Source: Tessaracoccus rhinocerotis (GTDB lineage Bacteria > Actinomycetota > Actinomycetes > Propionibacteriales > Propionibacteriaceae). From it: DNA of 64,000 bases. Positions 8,901 through 16,319 of this stretch are shown piece by piece. A program made the translations under genes and the position numbers. The stretch covers positions 704,334 to 768,333 of the forward strand of contig NZ_VKKG01000001.1 of the NCBI RefSeq assembly GCF_007197885.1, in the 5' to 3' direction. Positions within the stretch are counted from its first letter, which is position 1. Each line of letters begins with the position of its first letter. Below the pieces are notes generated by a model. The model searched no databases. It was not told the origin of the DNA and worked only from the letters and a program-made list of their open reading frames with translations.

Positions 8901-8988
8901 CCAGCGTGCCGGCCCCCAGGGCGAGTGCGGCGGCCAGTGCGGCGGTCAGTAGCCGCCTTGACGTGGATGGTTTGTCCTTCAGCCTCAT
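5926..8988 (-). CDS. Secreted multidomain endo-1,4-beta-xylanase (GH10)
   Basis: 1020 residues. The signal peptide spans about 1-35. A CBM4/9-type module (about 40-190) precedes a GH10 barrel (about 195-525). The catalytic acid/base is Glu338 in VAFDVVNEV and the nucleophile is Glu455 in AVTELDVTV; the GH10 motifs ENHMKPEAW and VYGHVLLWHSQVPEWF are intact. A beta-sandwich follows (about 530-668), then a CBM9-like module (about 672-858, with DSVEFFVDLGNRKG). A Pro/Ser/Thr linker (861-884) leads to two tandem Trp/Cys-rich repeats (about 895-1020) that probably bind the cell wall or a glycan. It cuts xylan outside the cell. The sugar importer and GH3 enzyme 20 kb away probably use the products. 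It is convergent with the preceding gene, with only 6 bases between. Confidence 0.95.
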   Translation of the reverse strand: MRLKDKPSTSRRLLTAALAAALALGAGTLAGPAAAETVETALTNDFESQLEPWAVRGSGEAGATLVAEAHGGEGAALVSGRTASWNGLSASIGGVLEAGAVYELTAWVKLPAGAEGTADIRVSVERDVPDDADDKWVNMATVTGVGAGEWVPVETTLTLPEAPNLIYFETSAGTADFLVDDISIGAVVGEVQDLLPIKDTVDFPVGVAIDQRETTGLASELLLKHFGQITAENHMKPEAWYDEERNFSPDPQVDTLMTYAAENDLAVYGHVLLWHSQVPEWFFQDEAGEPLTDSEADREILRSRLRTHVFDVAEYLATNFGNFGSATNKLVAFDVVNEVISDERTDDGLRRSEWYRILGQDFIDLAFTYADEAFNQVHAEPGVERPVQLFINDYNTEQAGKQDRYLQVIEGLLERDVPVDGVGHQFHVSLSTPISSLDAAIERFAALPVIQAVTELDVTVGTPVTEAALVQQGHYYRDAFQLFREHSDKLFSVTIWGLTDNRSWRSEQAPLAFSATYSAKDAYHGIVDSDDLTPIIRDAVVFAGDVPANAEGLASRTWEDLPLHAVGDVGEFQLRWTPEHLVVWAELPEDASQVTITLGEGATTVSRSDTDAVIDDEGEGWTVLVHVPAELAEGDSLGFDVSVTTPAGVVDWNPGDALGAISLVEELSTIDVLEADGAPTVDAEVDAAWADAQSLTTARVLTGDETAATAEVRALWHGTKLYLLAEVTDDVIDVSASDPWVQDSVEFFVDLGNRKGGAYEATDTQIRINVDGELSFGTGDEATQLARVSSATATTDGGYVVEAAIELGEYAGAGTVQGLDVQVNDGVAGERTGITSWADPTGLGYQNTARWGVARLLVAETPSPSPTPSPTPSPSPSTPAPSPGQDLYSTPGFHNVNGRWWYTECEPYSQTIRCFTEIWATQVKVVDGRFVGETGWHFNNLTYLPYLTRAQWANNPLGYTGQWTAPDGRQWRTECDTAVTGRGGCRSWIWADHVAASLQGDVWTYRNTSGWVLNNIVRFR

Positions 8989-9024
8989 GGTGCTCCCTTG
9001 CAGTCTCTCGATGCTGTGGGCAAC

Positions 9025-9053
9025 ACCATACGTACATTAGTCTGTCCGTACAA
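9025..9053 (-). promoter_or_regulatory. Xylanase promoter with paired GTAC boxes
   Basis: Minus strand -35 TTGTAC (9053-9048), a 17-base spacer, and -10 TATGGT (9030-9025). GTAC boxes occur in the -35 and at the 3' end of the spacer. Each is self-complementary and they are spaced 16 bases apart, which would suit a dimeric regulator. The regulator is unknown. Confidence 0.5.
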
Positions 9054-9057
9054 CAAA

Positions 9058-9090
9058 TTTCGTAGAGTTTCGCAGACTCGTTTCGCAGAC
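9058..9090. repeat. Three short direct repeats upstream of the xylanase promoter
   Basis: TTTCGTAGAG (9058-9067), TTTCGCAGAC (9068-9077) and TTTCGCAGAC (9081-9090) lie just upstream of the -35 box. On the minus strand each ends in CGAAA, the half-site of the LacI-type operators at 29.2-29.3 kb. A regulator-binding role is inference. Confidence 0.4.
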
Positions 9091-9096
9091 ATGCAG

Positions 9097-9129
9097 AAAC
9101 GGGGTGGGCGCCGTGCGCCCACCCCGTTT
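9097..9129 (-). terminator. Strong hairpin terminator behind rplA
   Basis: Perfect 14-base arms (9097-9110 and 9116-9129), beginning AAACGGGGTGGGCG, with a 5-base loop. It begins 24 bases past the rplA stop and separates rplKA from the xylanase promoter. Confidence 0.75.
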
Positions 9130-9153
9130 CGGGAACTGCTCAGGTACTGCCGA

Positions 9154-9855
9154 TCAGGCCTCGGCGGCCTTGTGCGCGGCGCCGTCGACGAGGATGCTCG
9201 GGCTCATGGTGGCCGAGATCGCGATCTTGCGCAGGTAGCGGCCCTTGGAGGAGGCCGGCTTCAGGCGCAGGACCTCGTCGAGGGCTGCGAAGTAGTTCTC
9301 GGCCAGCTGCTCGATGGAGAACGACGCCTTGCCGATGATGTACTGCAGGTTGGAGTGGCGATCGATGCGGAACTCGATCTTGCCGCCCTTGATGTCCGAG
9401 ACGGCCTTGGCCACGTCCATGGTCACGGTGCCGGTCTTGGGGTTCGGCATCAGGCCACGGGGGCCGAGGACGCGGCCCAGGCGGCCGACCTTGCCCATCA
9501 TGTCCGGGGTTGCCACGACTGCGTCGAAGTCGAGGTAGCCGCCGGCGACCTTGTTGACGAGGTCATCGGTGCCGACCTCGTCGGCACCGGCCTCGAGCGC
9601 GGCTTCAGCCTTCTCACCGGAGGCGAAGACGAGGACCCTTGCCGTCTTGCCGGTGCCGTTGGGAAGGTTGACCGTGCCGCGGACCATCTGGTCCGCCTTG
9701 CGGGGGTCGACGCCGAGTCGCATGGCGACCTCGATGGTCTCGTCGAACTTGGCCGCGGCCATGTCCTTGATGAGACGCAGCGCCTCTTCTGGGCTGTAGA
9801 TCTGGTTCTCGGCGCGCTTCTCGGCGGCCGCGGCGTATGCCTTGGTGTGCTTCAT
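9154..9855 (-). CDS. rplA: 50S ribosomal protein L1
   Basis: 233 residues, full length. L1 forms the mobile L1 stalk that helps release E-site tRNA. The N-terminus reads [20 protein letters not shown]; then come [42 protein letters not shown] and [20 protein letters not shown], all hallmark segments. It follows rplK in the same operon. The rplK-rplA gap contains two small hairpins (9877-9893 and 9896-9910). L1 is a known translational repressor of the L11 operon in E. coli, but no clear copy of its binding site is claimed here. Confidence 0.98.
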   Translation of the reverse strand: MKHTKAYAAAAEKRAENQIYSPEEALRLIKDMAAAKFDETIEVAMRLGVDPRKADQMVRGTVNLPNGTGKTARVLVFASGEKAEAALEAGADEVGTDDLVNKVAGGYLDFDAVVATPDMMGKVGRLGRVLGPRGLMPNPKTGTVTMDVAKAVSDIKGGKIEFRIDRHSNLQYIIGKASFSIEQLAENYFAALDEVLRLKPASSKGRYLRKIAISATMSPSILVDGAAHKAAEA

Positions 9856-9948
9856 TCTGGTTCCTTGTCTTAGTCGGCAGCCTCGCAGGCTGCTCCACCA
9901 GGTCCTGGTGTGGGGTTTGCACTCCCCTGCCAGGGAAAACGATTTTGG

Positions 9949-10374
9949 TCAGTCGGTGGTGATGCCCATGGAACGGGCGGTTCCCTCGACGATCTTCATG
10001 GCGGCCTCGATGTCATTGGCATTGAGGTCCGGCAGCTTGGTGGCGGCGATCTCGCGGACCTGGTCCTTGCTGAGCTTGCCGACCTTGTTCAGCGCGTTGT
10101 CGGAGCCCTTCGTCAGGCCGGCGGCCTTCTTGATGAGCTCGGCTGCGGGCGGGGTCTTCGTGATGAAGGTGAACGTGCGGTCCTCGTAGATCGTGATCTC
10201 GACGGGGATGACGTTTCCGCGCTGGGACTCCGTCTGGGCGTTGTACGCCTTGACGAACTCCATCATGTTGACGCCGTGCGGACCGAGTGCGGTACCGACG
10301 GGCGGGGCAGGGGTGGCTGCGCCAGCCTGCAGGGCGATCTTGACGACCGCCGAAACCTTCTTCTTGGGAGGCAT
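9949..10374 (-). CDS. rplK: 50S ribosomal protein L11
   Basis: 141 residues from the ATG at 10374 ([20 protein letters not shown]). The open frame upstream to 10446 has no L11 similarity. L11 binds the GTPase-associated centre of 23S rRNA and is needed for the stringent response. The proline-rich N-terminal segment [20 protein letters not shown] and the C-terminal [27 protein letters not shown] are intact. It lies 81 bases downstream of nusG in the conserved secE-nusG-rplK-rplA order. The gap holds a GC-rich hairpin that could be an L11 leader element. Confidence 0.98.
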   Translation of the reverse strand: MPPKKKVSAVVKIALQAGAATPAPPVGTALGPHGVNMMEFVKAYNAQTESQRGNVIPVEITIYEDRTFTFITKTPPAAELIKKAAGLTKGSDNALNKVGKLSKDQVREIAATKLPDLNANDIEAAMKIVEGTARSMGITTD

Positions 10375-10455
10375 GGGTGGGTCCTTTTGTTGGTTGTGGA
10401 ACTGGTCCCGTTTCAGGCGACGCCCTGGGCCCGGGACCGGGCGCAACAGTTCAGC

Positions 10456-11274
10456 TTAGACGACTTTCTCGACCTGTCGGAACTCGAGGTCGACGGGCGT
10501 CTCGCGCCCCAGGATCTCGACGAGAGCGCGCAGCCGCTGGCTGTTGGCATTGATCTCGGTGATCGTGGCATGGACTCCCGTGAAGGGTCCATCGGTCACC
10601 ATGACGGAGTCGCCGACCTGGAAGTCGACGACCTCGACCTTCTTCTTGCCCCGAGACGCGTTCGCGGAGCCGGCGGACTCGGCCGCGACCTTCGCAACCA
10701 CGGACGGGGTAAGCATCTTGAGGACCTCGTCCACGCTGAGCGGGACGGGGGTCTGGCCGTGGCCGACGAAGCCGGTCACGGACGGGGTGTGGCGCACGAC
10801 GCCCCAGGACTCGTCGGTCAGGTCCATGCGGATCAGGACGTAGCCGGGCAGCACGCAGCGGGTGACGGTCTTGCGGGTGTTGTTGCGAATCTCGACGACG
10901 TCCTCGGTGGGGACGACGGTCTCGTAGATGTAGTCCTCCATGTTGAGGGACTGCGCACGGGAGTCCACGTTCTGCTTGACGCGGTTCTCCATGCCCGAGT
11001 AGGTGTGGATGACGTACCACTCGCCGAACTTGGACTCGAGTTCTTCCCGCAGCTGCGCGATGGCGGCGGCGGTGGCGTCGTCGTCCTCGGGCGCGGGCTT
11101 GGTCTCCTCCTCGTCCTCGTCGTCGCTGAGGACCACCTGGGTGTCCTCGTCGTCAACTGCAGGCTCCTCGACGGCGCCGAAGTCGATCTCGACCTCGTCG
11201 GTGGGCTCCGGCTCTGGGCTCAGGTCCCCGAGATCGATCTCGAAGTCTTGTGCGCCGGTCTCGTTCTCACTCAT
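10456..11274 (-). CDS. nusG: Transcription termination/antitermination factor NusG
   Basis: 272 residues. An acidic, disordered N-terminal extension of about 80 residues, longer than in E. coli and typical of high-GC Gram-positives, precedes the NGN domain. That domain starts EWYVIHTYSGMENRVKQNV and contains VLPGYVLIRMDLTDESWGVVRHTP. The C-terminal KOW domain reads FQVGDSVMVTDGPFTGVHATI. NusG binds RNA polymerase and couples it to Rho or the ribosome. Its ATG overlaps the secE stop by four bases (ATGA), so the two are translationally coupled. Confidence 0.97.
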   Translation of the reverse strand: MSENETGAQDFEIDLGDLSPEPEPTDEVEIDFGAVEEPAVDDEDTQVVLSDDEDEEETKPAPEDDDATAAAIAQLREELESKFGEWYVIHTYSGMENRVKQNVDSRAQSLNMEDYIYETVVPTEDVVEIRNNTRKTVTRCVLPGYVLIRMDLTDESWGVVRHTPSVTGFVGHGQTPVPLSVDEVLKMLTPSVVAKVAAESAGSANASRGKKKVEVVDFQVGDSVMVTDGPFTGVHATITEINANSQRLRALVEILGRETPVDLEFRQVEKVV

Positions 11275-11846
11275 CGGTCATCTCCAAACAGGCTGAGCAG
11301 ACCCCAGCCGAAGAACAGGTCGAGCAGACCGATGAAGGCGATGAAGAACAGGACGAACACCAGCACTGCGCTGAAGTAGCTGACCAGCTGCGGCCAGGTG
11401 GGCCACACGACCTGCTTGAGCTCGGCGGCGGACTGCTCCACGAACTTCGCCGGGTTGCCGGCCCGGTACGGGTCCGTCTCCTCCCGCTCGCTCTCGGACC
11501 GCTTGCGCGTGGCAGTGGTCTTCTTCACGGGTGCCTTCGCGGTCTTGCGCGCGACGCGGACCGTCTCAGAGGCTGACTCGTTCTCCTCGGCGGAGAAGTC
11601 CTCCTCCAGTTCGGCGATCCTGGCGTCCTCGGCCTCGGGAGTGAGGTCCTTCTTGCGGACCGGTGCCTTCGAGGTCTTGCGCGGGACGCCGGTGAAGGCA
11701 GCGCTGTCGCTTCCGTTGGCGGGGTCGTCAGACGCCTCGACCTCGGTGGCCTCGGCCACGTCGTCGGTTGCGGCTCCCAGTCCCTCGGCCGACTCATTCT
11801 CGGCGAGTTCGTCGAACTCGTCCGATTCCGGAGTCTTGTCGCTCAC
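11271..11846 (-). CDS. secE: Preprotein translocase subunit SecE
   Basis: 191 residues from a GTG with GAAGGG eight bases upstream. SecE clamps the SecY channel. The conserved part is the C-terminus: an amphipathic segment FVEQSAAELKQVVWPTWPQLV followed by one membrane helix (about residues 158-182). The first 120 residues are acidic and low-complexity with repeated RKTSKAPVRKK / RKTAKAPVKKT blocks. This is an extension seen in many actinobacterial SecE proteins. It is followed by nusG with a 4-base overlap and preceded by tRNA-Trp with a terminator between them. Confidence 0.95.
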   Translation of the reverse strand: MSDKTPESDEFDELAENESAEGLGAATDDVAEATEVEASDDPANGSDSAAFTGVPRKTSKAPVRKKDLTPEAEDARIAELEEDFSAEENESASETVRVARKTAKAPVKKTTATRKRSESEREETDPYRAGNPAKFVEQSAAELKQVVWPTWPQLVSYFSAVLVFVLFFIAFIGLLDLFFGWGLLSLFGDDR

Positions 11847-11863
11847 GCGCTTACCCTTCGGTC

Positions 11864-11902
11864 AACAAACAAAATGCCTTCCGCCCCATCGGGACGGCAG
11901 GC
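11864..11902 (-). terminator. Intrinsic terminator between tRNA-Trp and secE
   Basis: Twelve-base arms with two mismatches (11876-11887 and 11891-11902) around a 3-base loop are followed on the minus strand by ATTTTGTTTGTT. It should end the tRNA-Trp transcript 18 bases before the secE start, so secE needs read-through or its own promoter. Confidence 0.65.
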
Positions 11903-11930
11903 GCCTTTGAAACAGTATCGGACTGCTTCG

Positions 11931-12003
<73 letters not shown>

Positions 12004-12049
12004 TCATGACTCCACCCACCTCGATCCCGCTGTGCTGGAGGCACAGGGA

Positions 12050-12078
12050 ATCATAGGCAAACTTCGCCAGATCCCCAA
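12050..12078 (-). promoter_or_regulatory. tRNA-Trp promoter
   Basis: Minus strand -35 TTGGGG (12078-12073), a 17-base spacer, and -10 TATGAT (12055-12050), placing the start about 40 bases before the tRNA. Confidence 0.5.
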
Positions 12079-12127
12079 TACTAGGCCAACTTCCCCCACG
12101 GAGTCGAACCGAGATCCGTGCTGGTGC

Positions 12128-13510
12128 TCACCAGTCCAGCAACCGGGCCCAGACGACGGCCGTGACCTCGCCCGTGGGTCGGATGAGGTGGTGGCGCTGG
12201 AACGCCCTGACGGCATCTGCCGTAGTGGCGTCGAAGCTGCCGGTGGTGGGCACCTTGAACCCGGCTTGGTTCAGTTCGAGCTGGACGGCAGTCACGGCCT
12301 CTCCCCTGGCCCCCTGCGTGAGCTTCGGCAGGAGCGCAGACCAGGACTTGTCGTCCATCACACCAGTGACGCCCACACCGACCCTGCGCTGCCAGCTCGA
12401 GACGGCGTCCCGGGACGCGGAGCCGAAGATCCCATCCACCACCAGGGCTGAGCCTCCGTAGGCGTTGAGGAGGTACTGCATCGTCTGCACGCCCTGCTCC
12501 TTGGCGCCCGAGGTGTAGGCCGGGAAGTCGGGCCCGGGCACGAACTCCGGGATGACGTCGGGCCGGGCCGGGGCGCTGGGCAAGGGCTTGGGCTTCCAGT
12601 CCGGATTGAAGCCGGCCGTGGGCACCGTCGGCAGGTTGTAGCGGTACAGGTTGTACTTGACCATGATCCCGATGACGGTGGTCGAGTAGTTCGGGTCGGT
12701 GGCGTAGCCGGCCCTGTGCACCTCCCGGATGAAGTTGTCGGGATCGGCGGAGTACTTGAAGGCGCCCTGGTAGCGGCGGTTGGCCGACAGCAGGCGGCCG
12801 TAGTCGAGCAGCGAGTCGCCGACGCTGGCGTACGTGCGGAAGGAGGACACCTCCTCGTACCAGCCGTTGGAGCCGTACTCCCGGGAGCTGACGTCGACGC
12901 AGCCGCTGGCGTACGGGGTGGTACCGCCGCACTTGATGGAGAAGTAGCTGTTGATCGGGTCCTGCGACATCTTCGAGCGGCCCCAGCCCGTCTCCAGCGC
13001 GGCCTGGCCGATCGCGACCGAAGCCGGGATCCCGGTGTCAGCCTGGTTCTTGCGGGCGGCTTCCACGAGGCTCGCGATGAACCCGGCGGTGTCGGCCGCC
13101 GCGGCGGGGCTCAGGACGGTGTCCGGCTGCAGCGCCTTCTCCGGGTTGGTGAACGCCTCCGAGAGCGGGACCGGCTCTTCGCTGGTGACGGCCTCGGTGG
13201 CGACGGGATCGGTGGTGACGGGATCGGTGGTGACGGCCTCGGTCGCGACGGGATCAGTGGTGACGGCCTCGGTGGCGACGGGATCAGTGGTGACGGCCTC
13301 GGTGGCGACGGGATCGGTGGTGACGGCCTCGGTCGCGACGGGATCAGTGGTGACGGCCTCGGTGGCGACGGGATCGGTGGCGACGGGTTCGGTCGGGACG
13401 GCCGTCTCCTCCACGGTCTCGGCGTTGGCCGGCTGCACGGTTGGGGCCAGGCTGAGCGCGAGTGCGGCGGCGGCAGCCAGCGCCACCACCGCGGTGCGAA
13501 GCGAACGCAA
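12128..13510 (-). CDS. Secreted glucosaminidase with peptidoglycan-binding repeats
   Basis: 460 residues from a TTG at 13510 with GGAAGGA upstream; the longer open frame to 13630 lacks any signal. The signal peptide covers about residues 1-30. A low-complexity linker of six or so [10 protein letters not shown] repeats follows (about 40-115). A GH73-type glucosaminidase domain comes next, with [35 protein letters not shown] (catalytic Glu expected in ALETGWG) and [14 protein letters not shown]. The C-terminus has two PG_binding_1 units, [19 protein letters not shown] and [19 protein letters not shown]. It probably trims cell-wall glycan strands during growth or separation. Confidence 0.9.
   Translation of the reverse strand: MRSLRTAVVALAAAAALALSLAPTVQPANAETVEETAVPTEPVATDPVATEAVTTDPVATEAVTTDPVATEAVTTDPVATEAVTTDPVATEAVTTDPVTTDPVATEAVTSEEPVPLSEAFTNPEKALQPDTVLSPAAAADTAGFIASLVEAARKNQADTGIPASVAIGQAALETGWGRSKMSQDPINSYFSIKCGGTTPYASGCVDVSSREYGSNGWYEEVSSFRTYASVGDSLLDYGRLLSANRRYQGAFKYSADPDNFIREVHRAGYATDPNYSTTVIGIMVKYNLYRYNLPTVPTAGFNPDWKPKPLPSAPARPDVIPEFVPGPDFPAYTSGAKEQGVQTMQYLLNAYGGSALVVDGIFGSASRDAVSSWQRRVGVGVTGVMDDKSWSALLPKLTQGARGEAVTAVQLELNQAGFKVPTTGSFDATTADAVRAFQRHHLIRPTGEVTAVVWARLLDW
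13188..13396. repeat. In-frame 30-base tandem repeats (10-residue unit)
   Basis: About six to seven units with near-identical bases, such as GTGACGGCCTCGGTGGCGAC then GGGATCAGTG. Each encodes [10 protein letters not shown] on the minus strand inside the glucosaminidase linker. Units differ mainly by A/G in GGATC(A/G)GTG and by one unit lacking VATEA. Copy number is likely to vary between strains. Confidence 0.85.
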
Positions 13511-13610
13511 GATTCTCGTCCTTCCGGATGCGGGCCGCGCAGGGAAGCGACCGTCCGGCAGCAACCTAGCGGAGCTTCCCGGCGATCCGGGAGGCACCTG
13601 AAGCTGGGCT

Positions 13611-14651
13611 TCAGCTTCGCCCGGGCCCACCCAGCCGGGTTCCGACGAGGTTCACCTCGGGGACGAGCCGAACGCCGAAGCGGGCCTCCACGCCGTCACG
13701 GACCTCGGTGGCGAGGGCGACCAGGTCGGCCGCCGAGGCTCCCCCGCGGTTCGTGAGCGCCAGCACGTGCTTGTGGGACAACGCTGCGCGTTCGTTTCCG
13801 TGGCCCTTGGCGAAGCCCGCGTGCTGGATGAGCCAGGCCGCGCTGGTCTTGACGCGCTCACCGGCGGGGTAGCGCGGCGCCTCCGGCGGCAGGGCGGCCG
13901 CGTCCTCGGGGGTGAGAACCGGATTGGTGAAGAATGACCCCGCGCTCCAGGTGTCGTGGTCTTCGGCGTCGAGCACCATTGCCTTGTTCCCACGGATGGC
14001 GAGCACGGCGTCGCGTACCTGACGGGCCGGTGCCCGCTGCCCGACGTCGACGCCGAGCGCCCGGGCCAGTTCGGGGTAGGCGACGGGATCGCCGAGGTCA
14101 CCCCGGCGCAACTGGAAGGTCACGTTCAGCACCAGGTGGCGGCCCGGCTCCTCCTTGAAGCGGGAGGACCGGTAGCCGAAGCCGCACTCCGAGGCGGCGA
14201 AGGTGCGGCGCACGCGCTCGCGGCGGTCCCAGGTGAGCACGGACGCTATGGTCCGCGAGACGTCCGAACCGTAGGCGCCGACGTTCTGGATCGGCGTCGC
14301 TCCCACGAGGCCGGGGATGCCCGAGAGGGTCTCCAGCCCTGCCCACCCCTGGGCCAGCGAGTGGGCGACGAACTCGTCCCAGTTCTCACCAGCTGCGACC
14401 TGGACGCTCGCGCCGGCACAGTCGGAGACCTCCGCACGGATCCCCTTCGTGGCCACGCGCACGACGGTGCCGGGGAAGCCCTCGTCGGCCACGAGCACGT
14501 TGGACCCGCCGCCGAGGACGAGGACGGCCTCGCCGCGCTCGTCGCAGGCGGCGACGGTCTCGACCAGCGTCTCGTCATCGGTGGCCACCACCATGCGAGC
14601 CGCCGGCCCTCCGACCCGCAGGGTGGTGTGGTCGGCCAGGCGGTCAGCCAA
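13611..14651 (-). CDS. murB: UDP-N-acetylmuramate dehydrogenase
   Basis: 346 residues from a TTG at 14651 with GGAGGT six bases upstream. The start overlaps the end of the MaoC gene by 8 bases. MurB reduces UDP-GlcNAc-enolpyruvate with NADPH and FAD in peptidoglycan precursor synthesis. FAD-site motifs are [17 protein letters not shown] and [19 protein letters not shown]. Active-site segments are [21 protein letters not shown] (catalytic Ser) and PEVNLVG (catalytic Glu). It has the E. coli-like (type I) layout, with the YRSSRFK insertion. It is the last gene of the rpmG-region block and is probably cotranscribed with the two hydratase genes. Confidence 0.95.
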   Translation of the reverse strand: MADRLADHTTLRVGGPAARMVVATDDETLVETVAACDERGEAVLVLGGGSNVLVADEGFPGTVVRVATKGIRAEVSDCAGASVQVAAGENWDEFVAHSLAQGWAGLETLSGIPGLVGATPIQNVGAYGSDVSRTIASVLTWDRRERVRRTFAASECGFGYRSSRFKEEPGRHLVLNVTFQLRRGDLGDPVAYPELARALGVDVGQRAPARQVRDAVLAIRGNKAMVLDAEDHDTWSAGSFFTNPVLTPEDAAALPPEAPRYPAGERVKTSAAWLIQHAGFAKGHGNERAALSHKHVLALTNRGGASAADLVALATEVRDGVEARFGVRLVPEVNLVGTRLGGPGRS

Positions 14652-15060
14652 CGCGCACCTCCGCGCGCGCCGCACCCAGGACCGCGTCGTCGCCGCAGGT
14701 GGCGGTGATCCCGAGCTTGGCCACGCCGTCGTTGACGTCCGTGACGGTGGCGTTCACGACCACCTCGACCCCCTCGTCGTCGTCGGGGACCACGACTGGC
14801 CGGGTGAAGCGCACGAAGTACTGCTGGACGCGGGTCGGGTCGCCGACCCAGTCGGTGACGATCCTGAGGGCCGCACCCATGGTGAACATGCCGTGGGCCA
14901 CCACGCCGGGCAGGCCGATGGCCCGGGCGTGGCGGTCCGAGAAGTGGATCTCGTTGAAGTCGGTGGAGGCCCCGGAGTAGCGCACGACGGTGGAACGGGT
15001 CACGCGGATCCGCAGTTCTGGGAGCTGGTCGCCCTTGGCGACGCCGGTGAGGTCAGGCAT
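14644..15060 (-). CDS. MaoC-family dehydratase (HadB-like)
   Basis: 138 residues with a single hot-dog fold. The (R)-hydratase catalytic dyad is present in DFNEIHFSDRHARAIGLPG: Asp and His of the D-x4-H motif, followed by VVAHGM. It corresponds in place and sequence to mycobacterial HadB, which pairs with HadA to dehydrate 3-hydroxyacyl-ACP in FAS-II. The role here, in an organism that probably makes no mycolic acids, is uncertain but may concern fatty-acid synthesis or acyl-CoA hydration. Its start overlaps the upstream partner gene by 8 bases and its end overlaps murB. Confidence 0.9.
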   Translation of the reverse strand: MPDLTGVAKGDQLPELRIRVTRSTVVRYSGASTDFNEIHFSDRHARAIGLPGVVAHGMFTMGAALRIVTDWVGDPTRVQQYFVRFTRPVVVPDDDEGVEVVVNATVTDVNDGVAKLGITATCGDDAVLGAARAEVRVG

Positions 15061-15478
15061 CGGAGTCCTCCCTGGTGTGCATGAGGGTCGAGCGGGCCGC
15101 CACGGCCGTGGTCCCGTCCACGGCGAGGTCCACGACGATGCTGACCATGTCCAGGCTCCCGCGGTTGCGGACGCGCTCGATGGTGAGGGTGGCCACGACG
15201 TCGTCGCCGTCGCGCAGGGGGCGGGTCACCTCGAAGGACTGGTCGCCATGCATCGTGCGGTGCAGCGCGAGGCCGAGCTCCGGGTCGTCGAACAGGGAGC
15301 CCCAGGCCTGGGCCGCGATCACTGCGGCGAACGTCGGCGGCGCCACCGGCTCGGCGGCGAAGTAGGCAGGATTGGTGTCCCCGATGGCCTGCGCGAACTC
15401 GGCGATCTTCGCGCGGCTGACTCGGTAGGGCGCGGCCGGCGGATAGCTCCGGCCCGCGTGTTCGGGTGTGATCGGCAT
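15053..15478 (-). CDS. MaoC-like N-terminal-domain dehydratase (HadA-like)
   Basis: 141 residues. The sequence YRVSRAKIAEFAQAIGDTNPAYF followed by APPTFAAVIAAQAWGSLFDD is the FAS1-type N-terminal hot-dog fold, which lacks the D-x4-H catalytic pair and usually acts as the structural partner of a HadB-like subunit. LHGEQ-type segment LHRTMHGDQSFEVTRPL is conserved. The gene overlaps the catalytic partner by 8 bases. The order rpmG, hadA-like, hadB-like, murB and the nearness to tRNA-Trp/secE match the actinobacterial pattern. Confidence 0.88.
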   Translation of the reverse strand: MPITPEHAGRSYPPAAPYRVSRAKIAEFAQAIGDTNPAYFAAEPVAPPTFAAVIAAQAWGSLFDDPELGLALHRTMHGDQSFEVTRPLRDGDDVVATLTIERVRNRGSLDMVSIVVDLAVDGTTAVAARSTLMHTREDSDA

Positions 15479-15514
15479 GGGATCAGGCTAGGGCATCTCC
15501 CCCACCGAAGGCAG

Positions 15515-15547
15515 CGACGGCCGCCCCCGTGGTGGGGACGGCCGTCG
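15515..15547 (-). terminator. Hairpin terminator behind rpmG
   Basis: Arms CGACGGCCG...CCCC (15515-15528) and GGGG..CGGCCGTCG (15534-15547) pair with a single mismatch. There is no U-tract. It lies 18 bases after the rpmG stop and about 37 bases before the next gene. Confidence 0.6.
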
Positions 15548-15564
15548 GTGGAACTGTGCTGGGT

Positions 15565-15735
15565 TCAGCGGGTCTCGCGGTGCGCACGGTGGGTGCGGCA
15601 GCGCGGGCAGAACTTGCTGAGCTCGAGACGATCCGGGTCGTTGCGCCGGTTCTTCTTCGTGATGTAGTTGCGCTCCTTGCACTCGGTGCAGGCAAGCGTG
15701 ATCTTCGGGCGGACGTCCGAACCCTTCTTGGCCAT
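15565..15735 (-). CDS. rpmG: 50S ribosomal protein L33
   Basis: 56 residues from the ATG at 15735. The sequence [24 protein letters not shown] with CTEC, then [16 protein letters not shown] with CPRC, gives the zinc-binding (C+) form with two CxxC pairs. L33 sits near the E-site of the large subunit. C+ forms are often paired with a zinc-independent paralogue elsewhere that is induced under zinc limitation; none is visible in this window. tRNA-Met is immediately upstream on the same strand. Confidence 0.96.
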   Translation of the reverse strand: MAKKGSDVRPKITLACTECKERNYITKKNRRNDPDRLELSKFCPRCRTHRAHRETR

Positions 15736-15771
15736 GATTTTCCTCGTTTTCTGAGTTCTTGGGCTGAGTTG

Positions 15772-15847
15772 TGGTGACGAGGGCGGGACTTGAACCCGCG
15801 ACACAGCGATTATGAGCCGCTTGCTCTACCGACTGAGCTACCCCGTC
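15772..15847 (-). tRNA. tRNA-Met (anticodon CAT)
   Basis: Acceptor GACGGGG pairs with CCTCGTC. The D-arm is AGCTCAGTCGGTAGAGC and the anticodon loop CTCATAA gives CAT. The T-arm is CGGGTTCAAGTCCCG. The 3' CCA is encoded. The paired first acceptor base indicates the elongator type. Confidence 0.93.
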
Positions 15848-15882
15848 GAAGTTCAACCCCGAGGGTTCCCGAAGAAGAACAG

Positions 15883-15955
15883 AGCCCCCATGCGGAATCG
15901 AACCGCAGACCTTCTCCTTACCATGGAGACGCTCTGCCTACTGAGCTATAGGGGC
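15883..15955 (-). tRNA. tRNA-Thr (anticodon GGT)
   Basis: 73 bases. Acceptor GCCCCTA pairs with TGGGGGC (one G-U). The anticodon arm CTCCATGGTAAGGAG gives GGT. The T-arm contains GGTTCGATTCC. CCA is not encoded. It lies 35 bases upstream of tRNA-Met and is probably cotranscribed with it and rpmG. Confidence 0.93.
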
Positions 15956-16091
15956 CAGCCGACGACCAAACATACAACAAGATCCGTTGCCGTCCCAAAT
16001 CGGGCCGGCGAGGGCCTCCACCGCCTTCCCCGACGGCCGTCGAGGGCCGGAGAGGCAGTGTTCAGGCCCCGGACCAATCCGATCCGAGGCC

Positions 16092-16177
16092 TGGTGGCAG
16101 GTGCAGGATTCGAACCTGCGTAGGCGTACGCCGACGGATTTACAGTCCGCTCCCATTGGCCACTCGGGCAACCTGCC
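16092..16177 (-). tRNA. tRNA-Tyr (anticodon GTA)
   Basis: A class II tRNA with a long variable arm (GTCGGCGTACGCC region). Acceptor GGCAGGT pairs with ACCTGCC, anticodon loop CTGTAAA gives GTA, and the T-arm is CAGGTTCGAATCCTG. The 3' CCA is encoded. It is the first tRNA of the Tyr-Thr-Met-rpmG series. Confidence 0.94.
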
Positions 16178-16203
16178 GCGCCGGGCGAACCCAGCGATGC
16201 AAG

Positions 16204-16233
16204 AGCCTACCGAACAGGTGGGCCCGACGGCAA
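16204..16233 (-). promoter_or_regulatory. Candidate promoter for the tRNA-Tyr/Thr/Met-rpmG unit
   Basis: Minus strand -35 TTGCCG (16233-16228), an 18-base spacer, and -10 TAGGCT (16209-16204), about 27 bases before tRNA-Tyr. It is divergent from yajQ. Confidence 0.4.
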
Positions 16234-16319
16234 AATCGCCTAGCGCGTCGTCCTGCGGACCCCTCCACGCGCGGCGCTGGCACAATGGTCGGCACACCCA
16301 AGCCCCCGCAGGAGGACCA

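Noticed and set aside
9130-9153. A possible small gene between the rplA terminator and rplA
   Set aside because: Only 24 bases are available and they belong to the rplA 3' region.
9877-9910. Two small hairpins between rplK and rplA as an L1-binding regulatory site
   Set aside because: The stems are 7 bases each and I cannot match them convincingly to the known L1 target; mentioned only under rplA.
13188-13396. Regular 30-base repeats considered as a CRISPR array
   Set aside because: There are no unique spacers; the units are contiguous and encode an in-frame peptide repeat.
13511-13630. A longer glucosaminidase start at 13630
   Set aside because: It would put 40 residues before the signal peptide and lacks a ribosome site; the TTG at 13510 has GGAAGGA correctly spaced.
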